Shown: positions 8,860 to 18,819, numbered from the stretch's first letter. The stretch: 64,000 nt of DNA from Psychromicrobium silvestre (GCF_013408295.1 NZ_JACBYQ010000002.1:248001-312000); one strand, 5' to 3'. The notes: a model not told the origin generated them from the letters alone. Made by a program: numbers and translations.

Positions 8860-9626
8860 GCGCTCATCAGGCTGAACATCGCACCGGTGGGATCGGCGAG
8901 CACAGCCATCCTGCCAATACCGGGTACGTCGAACGCCGGAGCAACCACGGAGCCGCCGGAAGCTTGAGCCTGTTCGAGGGTCTCATCCACGTTCGCCACA
9001 TTGAAATAGATGCCCCAATGCGGCGGAACTCCCAGCATGGCTGGGGTGGTTGCCCCCGCTATGCTCTTCCCACCAACGAGGAACTCGGTGTAGCTCGGCA
9101 GATCACCAGCCGGAGCGGTGGAGGATTCCATTCCCACTACCGCCTGATAGAACCCCGTTACCGCTGCCGGATCTGGCACGGTCAGCTCGTTCCAGATCAC
9201 CGCACCGGGTTCATTCACTAGGCCGGAACCACGGTGGTTTCCGGCTTCCCAAAAACCAATCACCGCACCCGCAGGATCGCTGGCCAGGAACATCCGGCCC
9301 GAGCCATTAGGCACCTCGTCTACCGGCATCAGCAACTGCCCACCCGCTCCGGCGACCTGAGCCGCAGCCTGATCCGCGTCGTCGACGGCAAGATAGGTTG
9401 CCCAGAAGGACGGGGAGTCATCCATTCCAGGAATTTTAGCCATCATTCCGGTGACCCATTCACCCTTTTTCTTGGCCATGCTGTAACTCAGACCATTGCC
9501 AACCGGCATGTCCTCGAATTCCCACCCGAATAGCTGACTGTAGAACCCCTTGGAGGCTTCGAAGTCGGTAGTAGACAGGTCTGCCCAACAAGGTGTGCCC
9601 TGTTGGTAGCTCTCAACGATACTCAT
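8856..9626 (-). CDS. VOC-family protein with two glyoxalase-like domains
   Basis: 256 residues made of two tandem vicinal-oxygen-chelate modules, each opening with a strand of the type GTPCWADLSTTDFEASKGFYSQLFGWEF (split here at residues about 10-38) and GAVIWNELTVPDP followed by TGFYQAVVGME. Each ends with a DPAGAVIGFW or DPTGAMFSL strand. This is the common actinobacterial pattern of proteins once annotated as 27 kDa antigen/hydroxylase-like; the metal ligands are not fully conserved and the substrate is unknown. It converges on purM with overlapping stops, so it is a separate unit. Confidence 0.85.
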   Translation of the reverse strand: MSIVESYQQGTPCWADLSTTDFEASKGFYSQLFGWEFEDMPVGNGLSYSMAKKKGEWVTGMMAKIPGMDDSPSFWATYLAVDDADQAAAQVAGAGGQLLMPVDEVPNGSGRMFLASDPAGAVIGFWEAGNHRGSGLVNEPGAVIWNELTVPDPAAVTGFYQAVVGMESSTAPAGDLPSYTEFLVGGKSIAGATTPAMLGVPPHWGIYFNVANVDETLEQAQASGGSVVAPAFDVPGIGRMAVLADPTGAMFSLMSA

Positions 9627-9851
9627 GGTGCCGCTCGCTCTCAGTCGCTCCTTGACCGACGCCGTCGCCGGAGGATAGCCCTATCCAAGCACAGCGCACC
9701 GACAGTGTGAAGAGACAGCTGGAGCATTCCAGCAAAGCAAGAAAATACGCCAAAGGAACGATTCGACTAAGCCTCGGCTAACACCTCGCGGAGGATGCAT
9801 CAGAGCCGCAGGAGAGGTCCGAGCGTGCCGGCCGCTCCAGGCGGAACGTCA

Positions 9852-10070
9852 TTAGCCGATCCGGCGGGTGTCTTCCTCGTCGTCGTCCGCGAACTTATCC
9901 GCGTACTCGGAATAATCCGGCTCAACCGGATCATCCGTATAGCGATTGGAGGCAGTGCTCGATGGATGCGAGAGCTCACGTTCCAGAGCAGAGTAATCAG
10001 TGCTCGGGGAGTAATACTTCATGTCCCGAGCCTGCTTAGTAGCTTTTGCCTTTTGACGGCCGCGCCCCAT
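9852..10070 (-). CDS. DUF3073 family protein
   Basis: A 72-residue hydrophilic protein beginning MGRGRQKAKATKQARDMKYYS and ending in an acidic tail with DDPVEPDYSEYADKF. This basic-head, acidic-tail arrangement is the hallmark of the actinobacterial DUF3073 family, which typically sits close to purF/purM in this group. Function unknown. A strong GGGGG ribosome-binding site lies before the ATG. The 225 bases between it and the VOC gene, and the 276 bases before the divergent septum-formation-like gene, hold no other gene I can support. Confidence 0.9.
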   Translation of the reverse strand: MGRGRQKAKATKQARDMKYYSPSTDYSALERELSHPSSTASNRYTDDPVEPDYSEYADKFADDDEEDTRRIG

Positions 10071-10346
10071 GGCGTGACCCCCTTTTGTACTTGTACCGGA
10101 GGTGGTCGCCCTAAAGCGGGCGAGGCCCCGGATTGCCGGTCATTTTGTCGTGTTACTAGATTACATGTTTAACCGACCGAAACGTGAACTCATTCCGCTT
10201 GAAGCGTCGTAACCCCTGCCCAGACGCATTCAAATTGGGTAGAGTCACAGTTTGACGACATTTTTTACATTGCCGCGGAATGATTTATTCTGAGTGATAG
10301 CGTAAAGCAAAAGGGACCACGTTTCAGAAGGGTGTTGAGGGTTTCA

Positions 10347-12032
10347 ATGAGTGAAAACGAGAGCAATCCGGCGGGGACCGGAGGAGCGAATGGCGATCAG
10401 CCAGAGGTTGGAGCCGATCTGAATTTCCCTGAGCCCTCTTTGGACGAGGCTAAAATCAGTCCAGACGCCGCTCAGAGCGCCTCCTTAGACGAAGCCAATG
10501 CGGAAGCCGCAAAAGCTGCTGCCGAGGCCGAGGCCAAAACTGCCGAGCCATCCTGGCTGGATAAGGGTAGTGAATCCAATGAATGGGACAGCGCGTTCAG
10601 CGCACCCAACACGCCAGGACAGGCGCCCGCTACTACCGCACCCTCCGTGTCTCCTGCCCCTTCTGCACCAGCCGCCGCGACAGCAAGTGAGGCACCTTCG
10701 GCCGCGAACGAATGGGGAGCGGAAGAGACCACCACACTCCGCACTAACTTCAACGAGCCGCCCGTAGTGAACAACCCCTGGACCCGCGGCAATAATGCCG
10801 AAGCTCAGCAGACTCCTTCGGCACCGTCAGCTCCATCCGAGCCCAGTCAGCCCGCCGCACCCACGCAGCCGCAGTATCAGTCGCCAGCATCGGCTCCCGG
10901 CCAGCCCGCACCGACCCAGCCCTTGCAGGGTCAAGATGCACCGTCGCCATGGGCTGCACCCACGCAGGGAACGCCTGCGCAAGCGACACCCGGACAGCCT
11001 GCACCGACTCAAGCACTGCCGAGTCAGTCGAATCCTTATGGTCAGGCGCCTTCGGCCTCTACTCAGCAGCCAAACCCCTATGGTCCAGGTTCCCAGGGCA
11101 GCGGCCCACAGGCCGCTGGGGGCCCCTTCGGCGCAGCCCCCCAGGCATCCGGTCAACAGGGTCCAGGTCAGCAGGGTCCAGGTCAACAAAACCCTGGCCA
11201 ACAGCCTCCCTATGGCCAAGCCCCGGGAGTTGGCGGGCCGGGGCAACAGCCCTATGGCGCTCCCCCCGCCGGCGGCAATCCTTACGGCCAGCAGCAAGGC
11301 GCTGGGGGCCCGGGGATCCCCTCGGCCTGGAACCAGCAGAGGCCGCAAGGGCTCGGCGGTCCGCAGGGCCCGGGTGGACCGCAAGGTCCGCAGAATCCTT
11401 ATGGCCCCCAAGGTCCTCAAGGCCCGGGCGGGCCCCAAGGTCCCGGTGGCCCCTTCGGGCAGGCTCCGAAGAACAACAATAAGCTGTGGATTATCGGTGG
11501 TGCCGCTCTCGTTGTGGTGGCGCTGATCGTGGTGGTTATTATCATCATTGCCAACATGATGAAGGGGGCCACCCCGGTGTCCGACCCGACCACTACAGAC
11601 GATCCCAGCATTTCGCAGTCCGATGATCCCAGCCCGAGTGACAGCAGCTCCGACCCAAGCTCGGATGACAGCGGGCTCATCATTCCCAACGTCAAACCAA
11701 CACTTTGGCTCAAGGGGGATTGCCTTAAGGGTTATGTAGATATCAACACCCCCGCCGATATCGTTGAATGCTCGAGCGCGCACTCTGCTCAGCTGGTAAA
11801 CACCTACGAATACTCGGACAGCGCCGCTTTCCCCGGCAAGGCCGCTCTGCAGACCAAGGGCGAGGCGACCTGTGACGCGGTGCCGCTGACCAGCGCTGCG
11901 GATAGTGCCGGAGTCAAGGAACAATACGCCTATCCGACCGAGAGCACCTGGGCCAATGGTGACCGGCTGATTCAGTGCATCGCCTACGCCAAGGACAAGA
12001 AGGACACCCTGACCGATGATGTGCGGAAGTAA
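10347..12032 (+). CDS. Pro/Gln/Gly-rich membrane-anchored protein with septum-formation-like extracellular domain
   Basis: 561 residues from ATG 10347, preceded by GAGGG at 5 bases; GTG 10332 is in frame but less likely. Layout: acidic/Ala-rich N-terminus (1-130), long low-complexity Pro/Gln/Gly region (about 130-375) with repeats such as GPGQQGPGQQ and GGPQGPGGPQ, one transmembrane helix near 383-407 (LWIIGGAALVVVALIVVVII), a Ser/Asp/Pro linker, then an extracellular domain of about 110 residues with four cysteines (GDCLKGY, VECSSAHSAQL, EATCDAV, IQCIAYAK). That last domain resembles the septum-formation family domain (PF13845-like). The topology suggests a cytoplasmic disordered region and an external disulfide-bonded module; a cell-envelope or division role is inference. 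Confidence 0.8.
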   Translation: MSENESNPAGTGGANGDQPEVGADLNFPEPSLDEAKISPDAAQSASLDEANAEAAKAAAEAEAKTAEPSWLDKGSESNEWDSAFSAPNTPGQAPATTAPSVSPAPSAPAAATASEAPSAANEWGAEETTTLRTNFNEPPVVNNPWTRGNNAEAQQTPSAPSAPSEPSQPAAPTQPQYQSPASAPGQPAPTQPLQGQDAPSPWAAPTQGTPAQATPGQPAPTQALPSQSNPYGQAPSASTQQPNPYGPGSQGSGPQAAGGPFGAAPQASGQQGPGQQGPGQQNPGQQPPYGQAPGVGGPGQQPYGAPPAGGNPYGQQQGAGGPGIPSAWNQQRPQGLGGPQGPGGPQGPQNPYGPQGPQGPGGPQGPGGPFGQAPKNNNKLWIIGGAALVVVALIVVVIIIIANMMKGATPVSDPTTTDDPSISQSDDPSPSDSSSDPSSDDSGLIIPNVKPTLWLKGDCLKGYVDINTPADIVECSSAHSAQLVNTYEYSDSAAFPGKAALQTKGEATCDAVPLTSAADSAGVKEQYAYPTESTWANGDRLIQCIAYAKDKKDTLTDDVRK

Positions 12033-12044
12033 CATCTAGTCGCA

Positions 12045-12088
12045 ACAAAGGCGGGGTCGGAACTGAAAAGTTCCGACCCCGCCTTTGT
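12045..12088. terminator. Bidirectional hairpin between convergent genes
   Basis: A perfect 19-bp stem (ACAAAGGCGGGGTCGGAAC and its complement) closes a six-base loop TGAAAA. It stands between the ends of the septum-formation-like gene and clpB. There is little T-tract on either side, so it may act by stem strength alone. Confidence 0.85.
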
Positions 12089-12123
12089 GTTCTCAGGCAA
12101 AGCTATTCGTGGGCTGCACCTGA

Positions 12124-14751
12124 TTAGACCTTGTGCACGGTTAGCCCCGCGTTAGCGCCGCCCAAGCTCTCCAACTCATCGACATCCGCTGCGGTGTCCA
12201 CCAAAACGGTGTCGCCGTCGTTGATCTCTCCGGCGAGTAGTCCTCGAGCCAAACGGTCACCGATTTCCCGCTGCACCAAACGACGGAGCGGGCGCGCCCC
12301 GTAAGCCGGGTCATAGCCGGTCATCGCCAGCCAGGCTCGAGCGCCATCACTCACCTGCAGGCTGAGCCTGCGCTCCTGCAGCCGGGAGCTGAGCTTCTGC
12401 ACTTGAAGATCGACAATCCTGGATAGCTCGTTCACACTGAGCGCGTCAAACATCACCACATCGTCCAAGCGGTTCAAGAACTCGGGTTTGAAGGAGGAGT
12501 TCACCACCGCCATCACCGAGTCGCGCTTCTGCGCCTCATCGAGCAAGGGATCAACCAAGAACTGCGAACCGAGGTTGGAGGTCAGCACCAGAATGGCGTT
12601 CCGGAAGTCCGCCGTGCGGCCTTGCCCGTCGGTGAGCCGACCGTCGTCGAGCACCTGAAGCAGGATGTCGAAGACCTCCGGATGAGCCTTCTCCACTTCA
12701 TCCAGCAAGATCACCGAATAAGGACGGCGGCGCACCGCTTCGGTGAGCTGCCCACCTTCCTCGTAGCCAACGTAGCCGGGAGGTGCCCCGACCAACCGAG
12801 AGACCGTGTGCTTCTCCGAGTATTCGCTCATATCGATCCGCACCATGGCGCGTTCGTCGTCGAAAAGGAAGTCAGCGAGCGCCTTGGCTAGCTCGGTTTT
12901 TCCGACGCCGGTCGGTCCCAGAAAGAGGAAGGAACCGGTGGGTCTGTCCGGATCCGAAATACCGGCTCGGGCTCTGCGGACAGCATCCGAAACTGCCGCC
13001 ACAGCCTTGCTCTGGCCGATCAGCCTGGCCCCCAGTACTTCTTCCATCTGGAGCAGCTTCTGGCTCTCCCCTTGCAGCATTCGGCCCGCCGGGATACCCG
13101 TCCAGGCTGAAATCACCTCGGCAATATCGTCCGCGGTCACCTCTTCGGCCACCATCAACTCCGGCTTATTGGCCTCTCCGGCAAGGGACTCCTCGGCCTT
13201 CTGGGCTTCGGTTAGCTCACGCTCCAGCTCAGGCAGTTCTCCGTAGAGGATCCGGGAGGCCTGCTCCAGGTCCCCTTCACGCTGAGCTTTTTCGGCGACG
13301 GAGCGAAGCTCGTCCAATTTGGCCTTGAGCTCGCCAACCCGATTCAGGCCAGCTTTCTCGGCTTCCCAGCGCGCATTGAGTGCCGCCAGTTCCTCTTTTC
13401 GGTCGGCCATATCCGCGCGCAGGGCTTCCAGCCGCTCGATTGAGGCTGCATCCGTCTCACTCGCTAAGGCAAGTTCTTCCATGGTAAGTCGGTCCACTGC
13501 CCGGCGCAGCTGGTCGATCTCCTCCGGGGCGGAGTCGATTTCCATCCGCAGTCGGGAGGCCGCCTCGTCAACCAGGTCTATCGCCTTGTCCGGCAGCTGT
13601 CGGCCGGAAATGTACCTATTGGAAAGCGTGGCTGCCGCCACCAGGGCCGAATCGGCGATGGCTACCTTGTGATGTGCCTCGTAGCGTTCCTTCAGCCCGC
13701 GCAGGATGCCAATGGTGTCATCGACGCTTGGCTCGCCAACATAGACCTGCTGAAAACGACGCTCCAGCGCCGGGTCCTTCTCAATATGTTCCCGGTACTC
13801 GTCCAGCGTGGTGGCACCAATCAGCCGCAGCTCGCCGCGGGCCAGCATGGGTTTGAGCATATTTCCGGCATCCATGGCGCCTTCCGAGGCACCCGCCCCC
13901 ACCACGGTATGAATCTCGTCAATGAAGGTGACAATCTGACCGTCCGAGCTCTTGATCTCCTCGAGCACGGCCTTGAGTCGCTCTTCAAATTCACCACGAT
14001 ACTTCGCGCCGGCAACCATGGCTCCCAAATCCAAGCTGATGAGTGATTTGCCTCGCAAGCTCTCTGGCACGTCTCCTGCGATCATTCGCTGCGCCAGACC
14101 TTCAACCACCGCGGTCTTGCCCACTCCGGGCTCACCGATCAGTACCGGATTATTCTTGGTCCGCCGGGAGAGCACCTGCATCACTCGGCGAATTTCCGCG
14201 TCCCGCCCGATTACCGGGTCAAGCTTTCCAGCCCGGGCGACGGCGGTCAGGTCCAGTCCGTATTTTTCCAGGGCTTGGAAGGTGTTCTCCGGATCGGGTG
14301 AATTCACCTTACGGTCGCCACGAACACCGGGCAGCGCGGCCCGCAAGGCTTCCACCGAGGCACCTGCTTGACGCAACAGGGTGGCCACATCGTCAGCTCC
14401 AGCGGCAATGCCGATCAGCAGGTGTTCGGTGGAGACATAGGAATCCCCCATCGACGCTGCCTCTTGTTCGGCAGCCTGGATGGCCTGTAGTCCGAAGCGC
14501 GAGAATTGCGCCTGGGCGACAGTGCTTCCAGAACTAGCAGGCAGCGCCTTGATAGCCGCAGAAGTCCGCACGCTAACCGTATCCGGCTCCACGCCAGCGG
14601 CTTTGAGTAACGCTACCGCCACCCCTTCACGCTGATCCATCAACGCTTTGAGCATATGAGCGGGTTCCACCTGGGGATTCCCTGCGGTAGAGGCGTTCAT
14701 GGCGGCTGCGGAGAGCGCCTCCTGAGTTTTGGTGGTGAATTTGGTGTCCAA
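12124..14751 (-). CDS. clpB: ATP-dependent chaperone/disaggregase ClpB
   Basis: Hsp100 ATPase that works with DnaK/DnaJ/GrpE to extract proteins from aggregates. 875 residues in the standard order: Clp-N repeats (about 1-145), AAA1 with Walker A GEPGVGKT and pore loop [12 protein letters not shown], coiled-coil middle domain (about 400-530, rich in Glu/Leu), AAA2 with [14 protein letters not shown] and pore loop GYVGYEEGG, and the C-terminal D2-small domain. The middle domain separates it from ClpA/ClpC. A perfect HAIR-type inverted repeat about 40 bases upstream indicates HspR repression, linking it to the dnaK operon 20 kb away. Confidence 0.97.
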   Translation of the reverse strand: MDTKFTTKTQEALSAAAMNASTAGNPQVEPAHMLKALMDQREGVAVALLKAAGVEPDTVSVRTSAAIKALPASSGSTVAQAQFSRFGLQAIQAAEQEAASMGDSYVSTEHLLIGIAAGADDVATLLRQAGASVEALRAALPGVRGDRKVNSPDPENTFQALEKYGLDLTAVARAGKLDPVIGRDAEIRRVMQVLSRRTKNNPVLIGEPGVGKTAVVEGLAQRMIAGDVPESLRGKSLISLDLGAMVAGAKYRGEFEERLKAVLEEIKSSDGQIVTFIDEIHTVVGAGASEGAMDAGNMLKPMLARGELRLIGATTLDEYREHIEKDPALERRFQQVYVGEPSVDDTIGILRGLKERYEAHHKVAIADSALVAAATLSNRYISGRQLPDKAIDLVDEAASRLRMEIDSAPEEIDQLRRAVDRLTMEELALASETDAASIERLEALRADMADRKEELAALNARWEAEKAGLNRVGELKAKLDELRSVAEKAQREGDLEQASRILYGELPELERELTEAQKAEESLAGEANKPELMVAEEVTADDIAEVISAWTGIPAGRMLQGESQKLLQMEEVLGARLIGQSKAVAAVSDAVRRARAGISDPDRPTGSFLFLGPTGVGKTELAKALADFLFDDERAMVRIDMSEYSEKHTVSRLVGAPPGYVGYEEGGQLTEAVRRRPYSVILLDEVEKAHPEVFDILLQVLDDGRLTDGQGRTADFRNAILVLTSNLGSQFLVDPLLDEAQKRDSVMAVVNSSFKPEFLNRLDDVVMFDALSVNELSRIVDLQVQKLSSRLQERRLSLQVSDGARAWLAMTGYDPAYGARPLRRLVQREIGDRLARGLLAGEINDGDTVLVDTAADVDELESLGGANAGLTVHKV

Positions 14752-14792
14752 GGGAACTAGGCTCCTTTGCTGCGTGGGGTGAAAATGTCTCT

Positions 14793-14817
14793 AAGTTGAG
14801 TCTACTCCACTCAACTT
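14793..14817 (-). promoter_or_regulatory. HAIR operator (HspR-binding inverted repeat) upstream of clpB
   Basis: AAGTTGAGT, seven-base spacer CTACTCC, ACTCAACTT: a perfect 9-bp inverted repeat whose core and spacing match the known HAIR consensus (CTTGAGT-N7-ACTCAAG). It lies 42-66 bases before the clpB start. Confidence 0.9.
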
Positions 14818-14887
14818 TTGCTCAGAGGGTTCAAGACCCATGTTTACCCAGAGCAGAACACTTGTCTAGCGTTGATGCACCCTGGGT

Positions 14888-15166
14888 CTAGTCTGACTCT
14901 CCTCCACTGGAGCTATCTTTGGTCTTTCTCGAACCCATCTTGAGCGAAGCCCCGGCAATTACTAGCAAAAGCCCCAGGAAACTCATCACGCTCAGCACCA
15001 CAACGGCAATCGAGACCCAGAGGGCATCCCCAGCAAAGGACCTGAGTAGCATCAAAACCAGGTAGGGGATAACAAAGCCGAGTACCCCTGCCAGCAGAAG
15101 ACGGTTCCCCCGGGCCTTCGAGCTCCCTTTCCCGGCCGCGATCATTGACCACTCACTGTTCGTCAT
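14888..15166 (-). CDS. Small two-TM membrane protein coupled to GT87 gene
   Basis: 92 residues with two hydrophobic helices (about 22-41 and 50-72) and a Ser/Gly/Asp tail; function not recognised. Its ATG lies 14 bases inside the end of the upstream GT87 gene, so the two overlap and are probably translated from one message. It may be an accessory membrane protein for the glycosyltransferase, but this rests only on the overlap. Confidence 0.65.
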   Translation of the reverse strand: MTNSEWSMIAAGKGSSKARGNRLLLAGVLGFVIPYLVLMLLRSFAGDALWVSIAVVVLSVMSFLGLLLVIAGASLKMGSRKTKDSSSGGESD

Positions 15167-16469
15167 CGCCGAGCACCGCAGCCCGCTCCCTCGTGGCAGC
15201 CGGCCGCACCGCCCCGCCGGATGCTCGGGAGGCCGCCGTCGTCAGCTTGCCGAACAGCCGTCGCGGGTTCTCCCAGTAAGCCACGATCCACCAGATCAAC
15301 ACAGCCGTGCCCCAGAACACCCCGGCACTGGAAGCCATCAACCAAGTAGTGGGAATCTGCGATCCAAGGTCCACCGCCCCGAGCGCGGTTCCGATGGTCT
15401 TCGGCGAGTATAAGAAGATCGGCACGGCGAGCACCAGAAGCACTACGCCGACGCTGCGAAGCCCCTTCCGGGCAGCAGGAAGCACAATGACACTCCGCGC
15501 CAACACCGGAATGAAGAGCGCAATCCAGACCCAGTGATGAGACCAGGTAATGGGGGAAATCAATACCATGAGCAGTGCCGTCATGGCGAAGGCGACAATC
15601 GTCTCACCCCTGCGCTGAGCGGAGCGTAAAGCCAGCCCGGTCAACACCACGAAAATAGCCGAAAGACCTAGCCAAGGTAAGGTGACCGCGAAATCGGGAC
15701 CAAAGAAATGCAGAATCGCTCCCTTAAAGGAGAGATTATCGACATAACCTGCACCACCGATCCGCGAGGTATCGGGCAGCAATTGAAACCAGTAAGCGAA
15801 AGACTCCTTGGGCATCAGCAGGAAGCCAAGACCCACCGTGCCCAGGAAACCAAAAGCCATATTGCGTAGTCCACGCCAATTACCGGTACACAGATAATAG
15901 AGACCAAACACCAAGGGGGTCAGCTTGATCCCCGCCGCAATACCCACCAGCACGCCGTGCGGCCAGCGCCTCGCCTTGATCTGATAATCGGCCATAATCA
16001 AGCCGAAGAGCAGAATATTAATCTGGCCAAAGGCCGTGGTCTCCCGCCAAGGCCCGAGCGCCACGATGAAGCCGAAGGCCACCATGGCGAGCGGGCGTAA
16101 CCAAGGGTCGGTAAACACCGAGCTCAGCCGTTCCGCGCGCGAGAGATACCGCACCCCAAAGACGGCAGTGAGCGCGGCTATCACCAAGGACAATCCAGTA
16201 AAGATCCCCAGCCCCAAGGCATTGCCAAACGGCGCAAGAAGGGCGAAGAACATCGCGGAGAAGGGTGAGTAAGTGAACAACAGGTCGTTGTAGACCTTCG
16301 TGTAAAGGTCCCCTTGCCCCGCCAGTACGCTTTGACCACCGCTGATATAGACCCCGAAATCAAGACCAAAAACCGGGGAGATCCAGAATGCCCAATAGAT
16401 CAACAAGGCAGCCACTACCGCCGCGAGCAACGTGGCAATGCTCTTCGAGAATGTTGTACGAAGGGTCAC
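15153..16469 (-). CDS. GT87-family polyprenyl-phosphate-mannose-dependent mannosyltransferase
   Basis: An integral membrane protein of about 438 residues with roughly ten hydrophobic helices. Family signatures of the alpha-1,2-mannosyltransferase DUF2029/GT87 group are visible: the first-loop acidic motif GLDFGVYISGGQSVLAG, YNDLLFTYSPFSAMFF, a G-I-A-A-G-I-K-L-T-P-L-V-F core (helix after VLVG) and ISPITWSHHWVW. In actinobacteria these enzymes add mannose from polyprenyl-phosphate-mannose to envelope glycolipids or lipoglycans; the acceptor here is unknown. Start is uncertain: TTG 16478 gives three more residues, GTG 16469 has GGAAG about 11 bases upstream. Confidence 0.85.
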   Translation of the reverse strand: MTLRTTFSKSIATLLAAVVAALLIYWAFWISPVFGLDFGVYISGGQSVLAGQGDLYTKVYNDLLFTYSPFSAMFFALLAPFGNALGLGIFTGLSLVIAALTAVFGVRYLSRAERLSSVFTDPWLRPLAMVAFGFIVALGPWRETTAFGQINILLFGLIMADYQIKARRWPHGVLVGIAAGIKLTPLVFGLYYLCTGNWRGLRNMAFGFLGTVGLGFLLMPKESFAYWFQLLPDTSRIGGAGYVDNLSFKGAILHFFGPDFAVTLPWLGLSAIFVVLTGLALRSAQRRGETIVAFAMTALLMVLISPITWSHHWVWIALFIPVLARSVIVLPAARKGLRSVGVVLLVLAVPIFLYSPKTIGTALGAVDLGSQIPTTWLMASSAGVFWGTAVLIWWIVAYWENPRRLFGKLTTAASRASGGAVRPAATRERAAVLGDDEQ

Positions 16470-16689
16470 GATCCACAATTCTTCCGTAGAGATGCTCCAG
16501 GGAAACGAAGCGAAGGGTCAATCCAGTTTACGGGAAAGGCCACTAGCCCCACTGAGGTTCCGAAAATCGGCTTCCTGGAAGCCAGCCCGGAATTGACGAT
16601 TAATCACCTGAATGCCAGGTTTCCCCAGGTTATTTGCTGTTAGGTTCTGAAACTGTCAGGCCTGTTCAGGGCCGCAGAGGAAAGGGATC

Positions 16690-17178
16690 GTGAACATGTT
16701 TCTACGCCATACCTTGAAGGTCGCCATCTGCCTCAGCCTCGCCGGAGCCGCATTTCTCGCCGGAGCCTCCCCTGCCGCCGCCGCTACCAAGCTGAGTCAG
16801 GCCTCCGCCGAGTCCCAGCTGTCCGCGGCAGGCGTCACGCATTCCTCCAGCGGAGGCTGCACCACCCGCTCGAACTCCACCTGCACCTCCTACGAGCAGA
16901 TCAATCAGTCCACGGTGAGCGGGCTCGTTACCCTGAAGAACGCCAGCGGATGCGCTATTAATGTCACCGGCGGCACCGAAGTCGGCCACGCCTCAGGAAC
17001 CTACAGCCACTACAACGGCTACAAGGCCGATGTCGCCAAGAACAGCTGCATCGACAGCTACGTCAAGACCTCCTTCACCAAAATCGCCAATCGCGGAGAC
17101 GGCTACCCGCAGTGGCAGTCCGCCGCCGGGAATATCTACTGCGATGAGGGCAATCACTGGGACATCACCTACTACTGA
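16690..17178 (+). CDS. Secreted M15-like zinc hydrolase (carboxypeptidase-like)
   Basis: 162 residues starting at GTG 16690 behind AGGAAAGG. A Sec signal peptide (about 1-32, ending SPAAAAT) is clear. The mature part has the zinc-site pattern of M15 D,D-peptidases: His107 and Asp114 seven residues apart in SHYNGYKAD, and Glu153-x-x-His156 in DEGNHWD; His100 is nearby. Five cysteines lie in the mature region. It resembles a family of small secreted Streptomyces proteins with the same TEVGHASGTYSHYNGYK block. Peptidoglycan cleavage is a reasonable inference, not shown. No partner gene adjoins it. Confidence 0.75.
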   Translation: MNMFLRHTLKVAICLSLAGAAFLAGASPAAAATKLSQASAESQLSAAGVTHSSSGGCTTRSNSTCTSYEQINQSTVSGLVTLKNASGCAINVTGGTEVGHASGTYSHYNGYKADVAKNSCIDSYVKTSFTKIANRGDGYPQWQSAAGNIYCDEGNHWDITYY

Positions 17179-17201
17179 GACTTAGCGGTTCAACCGCAGT
17201 T

Positions 17202-17207
17202 TAGACT
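17202..17207 (+). promoter_or_regulatory. -10 element of a leaderless promoter
   Basis: TAGACT, then six bases, then ATG 17214; no ribosome-binding site is present. Confidence 0.5.
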
Positions 17208-17213
17208 TCCGCT

Positions 17214-18086
17214 ATGGCTCTCTATATTGACCCGCCACTGTGGCCAGCTCACGGCACCATGTTCTCCCATCTGATCTCCGATCATTCACTCGCGGAACTG
17301 CATGCTTTCGCGGCTGCCGCGGGGATCCCCGAACGCGCCTTTGACCGGGATCACTACGATATTGCGGAAGAACGCTATGCCCGACTGGTTGCTCAGGGCG
17401 CCAAAGCGGTTGACGGTAGGCAATTGACCCGGGTACTGATCGCGAGTGGTCTGCGGATTCCGGCTCGGCGGCGAAGTGAGTCGCTCGATACAGCGCTGCT
17501 GCTCCGCTGGCAAAGCTTACTTCCCGATACCTCGCCCCGGGCCGAAACAACTGGCCGAGCGCTACTGGACCGCTGGGCCGAGCCGCACCGGCACTATCAC
17601 GGCAGAACCCATCTACTCGCCATCCTGGAGGCGCTGGAGACTCTTCGGACTGAGCCGCCACGGCACGTTCTGTTAGCCGCCTGGTTCCATGACGCGGTCT
17701 ACCAGGGAGTCGCCGGAGAGGATGAGGAAAACTCAGCCCTGCTGGCCGGAGAGCTGCTCCGCGAGCTGGTGCCCGCAGCGGAACTTGCCGAAGTGCAGCG
17801 ACTGATTCGATTGACCGCGAGTCACCAACCGGAATTAGGGGACGACGACGGCGCCCTACTGTGTGATGCGGACCTTTCAGTTCTCGGCTCCGCACCGGAG
17901 GACTATGCCCGCTACCTGAGTGCGGTGCGCCAAGATTACGCCCACATTGCTGAAGCCGACTTTCAGGCCGGTCGCGCCGCCGTCGTCCGTCAGTTACTCT
18001 CCTTGGACCCGCTCTATCGCAGCCCGAAGGCGCGGTCGCTCTGGGCTGCGAACGCGCAACGGAATCTGAGCTCCGAGTTAAGCTGA
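17214..18086 (+). CDS. DUF4031-HD domain fusion protein
   Basis: 290 residues with two parts. The first 85 or so ([20 protein letters not shown]..., DRDHYDI) match DUF4031, a small domain seen alone or fused in actinobacteria. The second is an HD-type metal-dependent phosphohydrolase: His133 in YHGRTHLL, His159-Asp160 in AAWFHDAVY, and a later Asp in [11 protein letters not shown] supply the H...HD...D ligand set. Such HD proteins are often predicted nucleotide or metal-dependent phosphohydrolases. It lies 4 bases upstream of deoD, which would fit nucleotide metabolism, though deoD also has its own -10 hexamer. Confidence 0.85.
   Translation: MALYIDPPLWPAHGTMFSHLISDHSLAELHAFAAAAGIPERAFDRDHYDIAEERYARLVAQGAKAVDGRQLTRVLIASGLRIPARRRSESLDTALLLRWQSLLPDTSPRAETTGRALLDRWAEPHRHYHGRTHLLAILEALETLRTEPPRHVLLAAWFHDAVYQGVAGEDEENSALLAGELLRELVPAAELAEVQRLIRLTASHQPELGDDDGALLCDADLSVLGSAPEDYARYLSAVRQDYAHIAEADFQAGRAAVVRQLLSLDPLYRSPKARSLWAANAQRNLSSELS
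18079..18084 (+). promoter_or_regulatory. -10 element of a possible leaderless deoD promoter
   Basis: TAAGCT overlaps the stop of the HD gene and is followed by six bases and ATG 18091. Confidence 0.4.
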
Positions 18087-18090
18087 TTCC

Positions 18091-18819
18091 ATGTCTATCC
18101 ACCTGGCCGCCCAAGCGGGCGAAATCGCTCCCCACGCTCTGATGCCCGGCGACCCTTTGCGGGCTCAATGGATCGCCGAGACCTTCCTGGATGAACCTCG
18201 GCAGTACAACACCGTGCGAAATATGTTCGGCTACACCGGAAGTTACCAAGGAATTCCGGTGTCTGTACAAGGAAGCGGCATGGGGCAGCCTTCGATGTCC
18301 ATCTACGCCACCGAACTTATGCAGGATTACGAGGTCAAAACGATCATTCGGGTAGGTACTTGTGGTGCCATCTCATCCTCTGTGGGGCTGCGAGATGTGA
18401 TCATTGCCAATACCGCCTCCACGGATTCCGCAATGAATAGGCATCGCTTCCACGGCATTGACTTCGCTCCGGGCGCGGATTTTGCACTGCTCCGGCACGC
18501 CGTAGAAGTCTCCGAACAGCGCGGCCTGAGCGCCAAGGTGGGCGGGTTGTTCTCCTCCGATCTGTTCTACAACGATCGGCCCGAGTTGGCCATGCAGTTG
18601 GCTAAATACGGCGTGCTGGCCATTGAGATGGAAGCCTCCGCGCTCTATACCTTGGCGCTCAAGCACGGCGCACAGGCGCTGACCGTGGCTACCGTTTCCG
18701 ACCATATCCTGACCGGAGAAGCCACCAGCGCACAGGAGCGGCAGGAGACCTTCGGCTCAATGATTGAGCTAGCGCTAGAGACTGTGAAGCGCAATGCGGA
18801 GAGCCACTCGGCCGGGTGA
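18091..18819 (+). CDS. deoD: Purine nucleoside phosphorylase, DeoD type
   Basis: Hexameric phosphorylase of purine salvage: (deoxy)nucleoside plus phosphate gives base plus (deoxy)ribose-1-phosphate. 242 residues, typical. Seen: [15 protein letters not shown] (phosphate site), [27 protein letters not shown], and [13 protein letters not shown], where the EMEA glutamate binds the ribose, followed by [10 protein letters not shown] with the catalytic aspartate. The stop overlaps the next gene (GTGA), so it is coupled to the GNAT gene. Confidence 0.96.
   Translation: MSIHLAAQAGEIAPHALMPGDPLRAQWIAETFLDEPRQYNTVRNMFGYTGSYQGIPVSVQGSGMGQPSMSIYATELMQDYEVKTIIRVGTCGAISSSVGLRDVIIANTASTDSAMNRHRFHGIDFAPGADFALLRHAVEVSEQRGLSAKVGGLFSSDLFYNDRPELAMQLAKYGVLAIEMEASALYTLALKHGAQALTVATVSDHILTGEATSAQERQETFGSMIELALETVKRNAESHSAG

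Noticed and set aside
11140-11450. Array-like short repeats that could be taken for CRISPR or satellite DNA
   Set aside because: They encode Gly-Pro-Gln-Gln repeats in frame inside a protein gene; spacers are not unique and no cas genes are near.
10827-12035. 402-codon minus-strand frame opposite the septum-formation-like gene
   Set aside because: Low-complexity Leu/Arg/Gly-rich translation of a Pro/Gln-rich coding region on the other strand.
14830-14887. GACCCA / TGGGTC inverted repeat downstream of the small two-TM gene as a terminator
   Set aside because: Only six or seven pairs separated by more than 40 bases; too weak to support.
17212-18270. 352-codon minus-strand frame opposite the HD and deoD genes
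   Set aside because: Spans two well-supported plus-strand genes and has an Arg/Pro/Gly-rich antisense composition.
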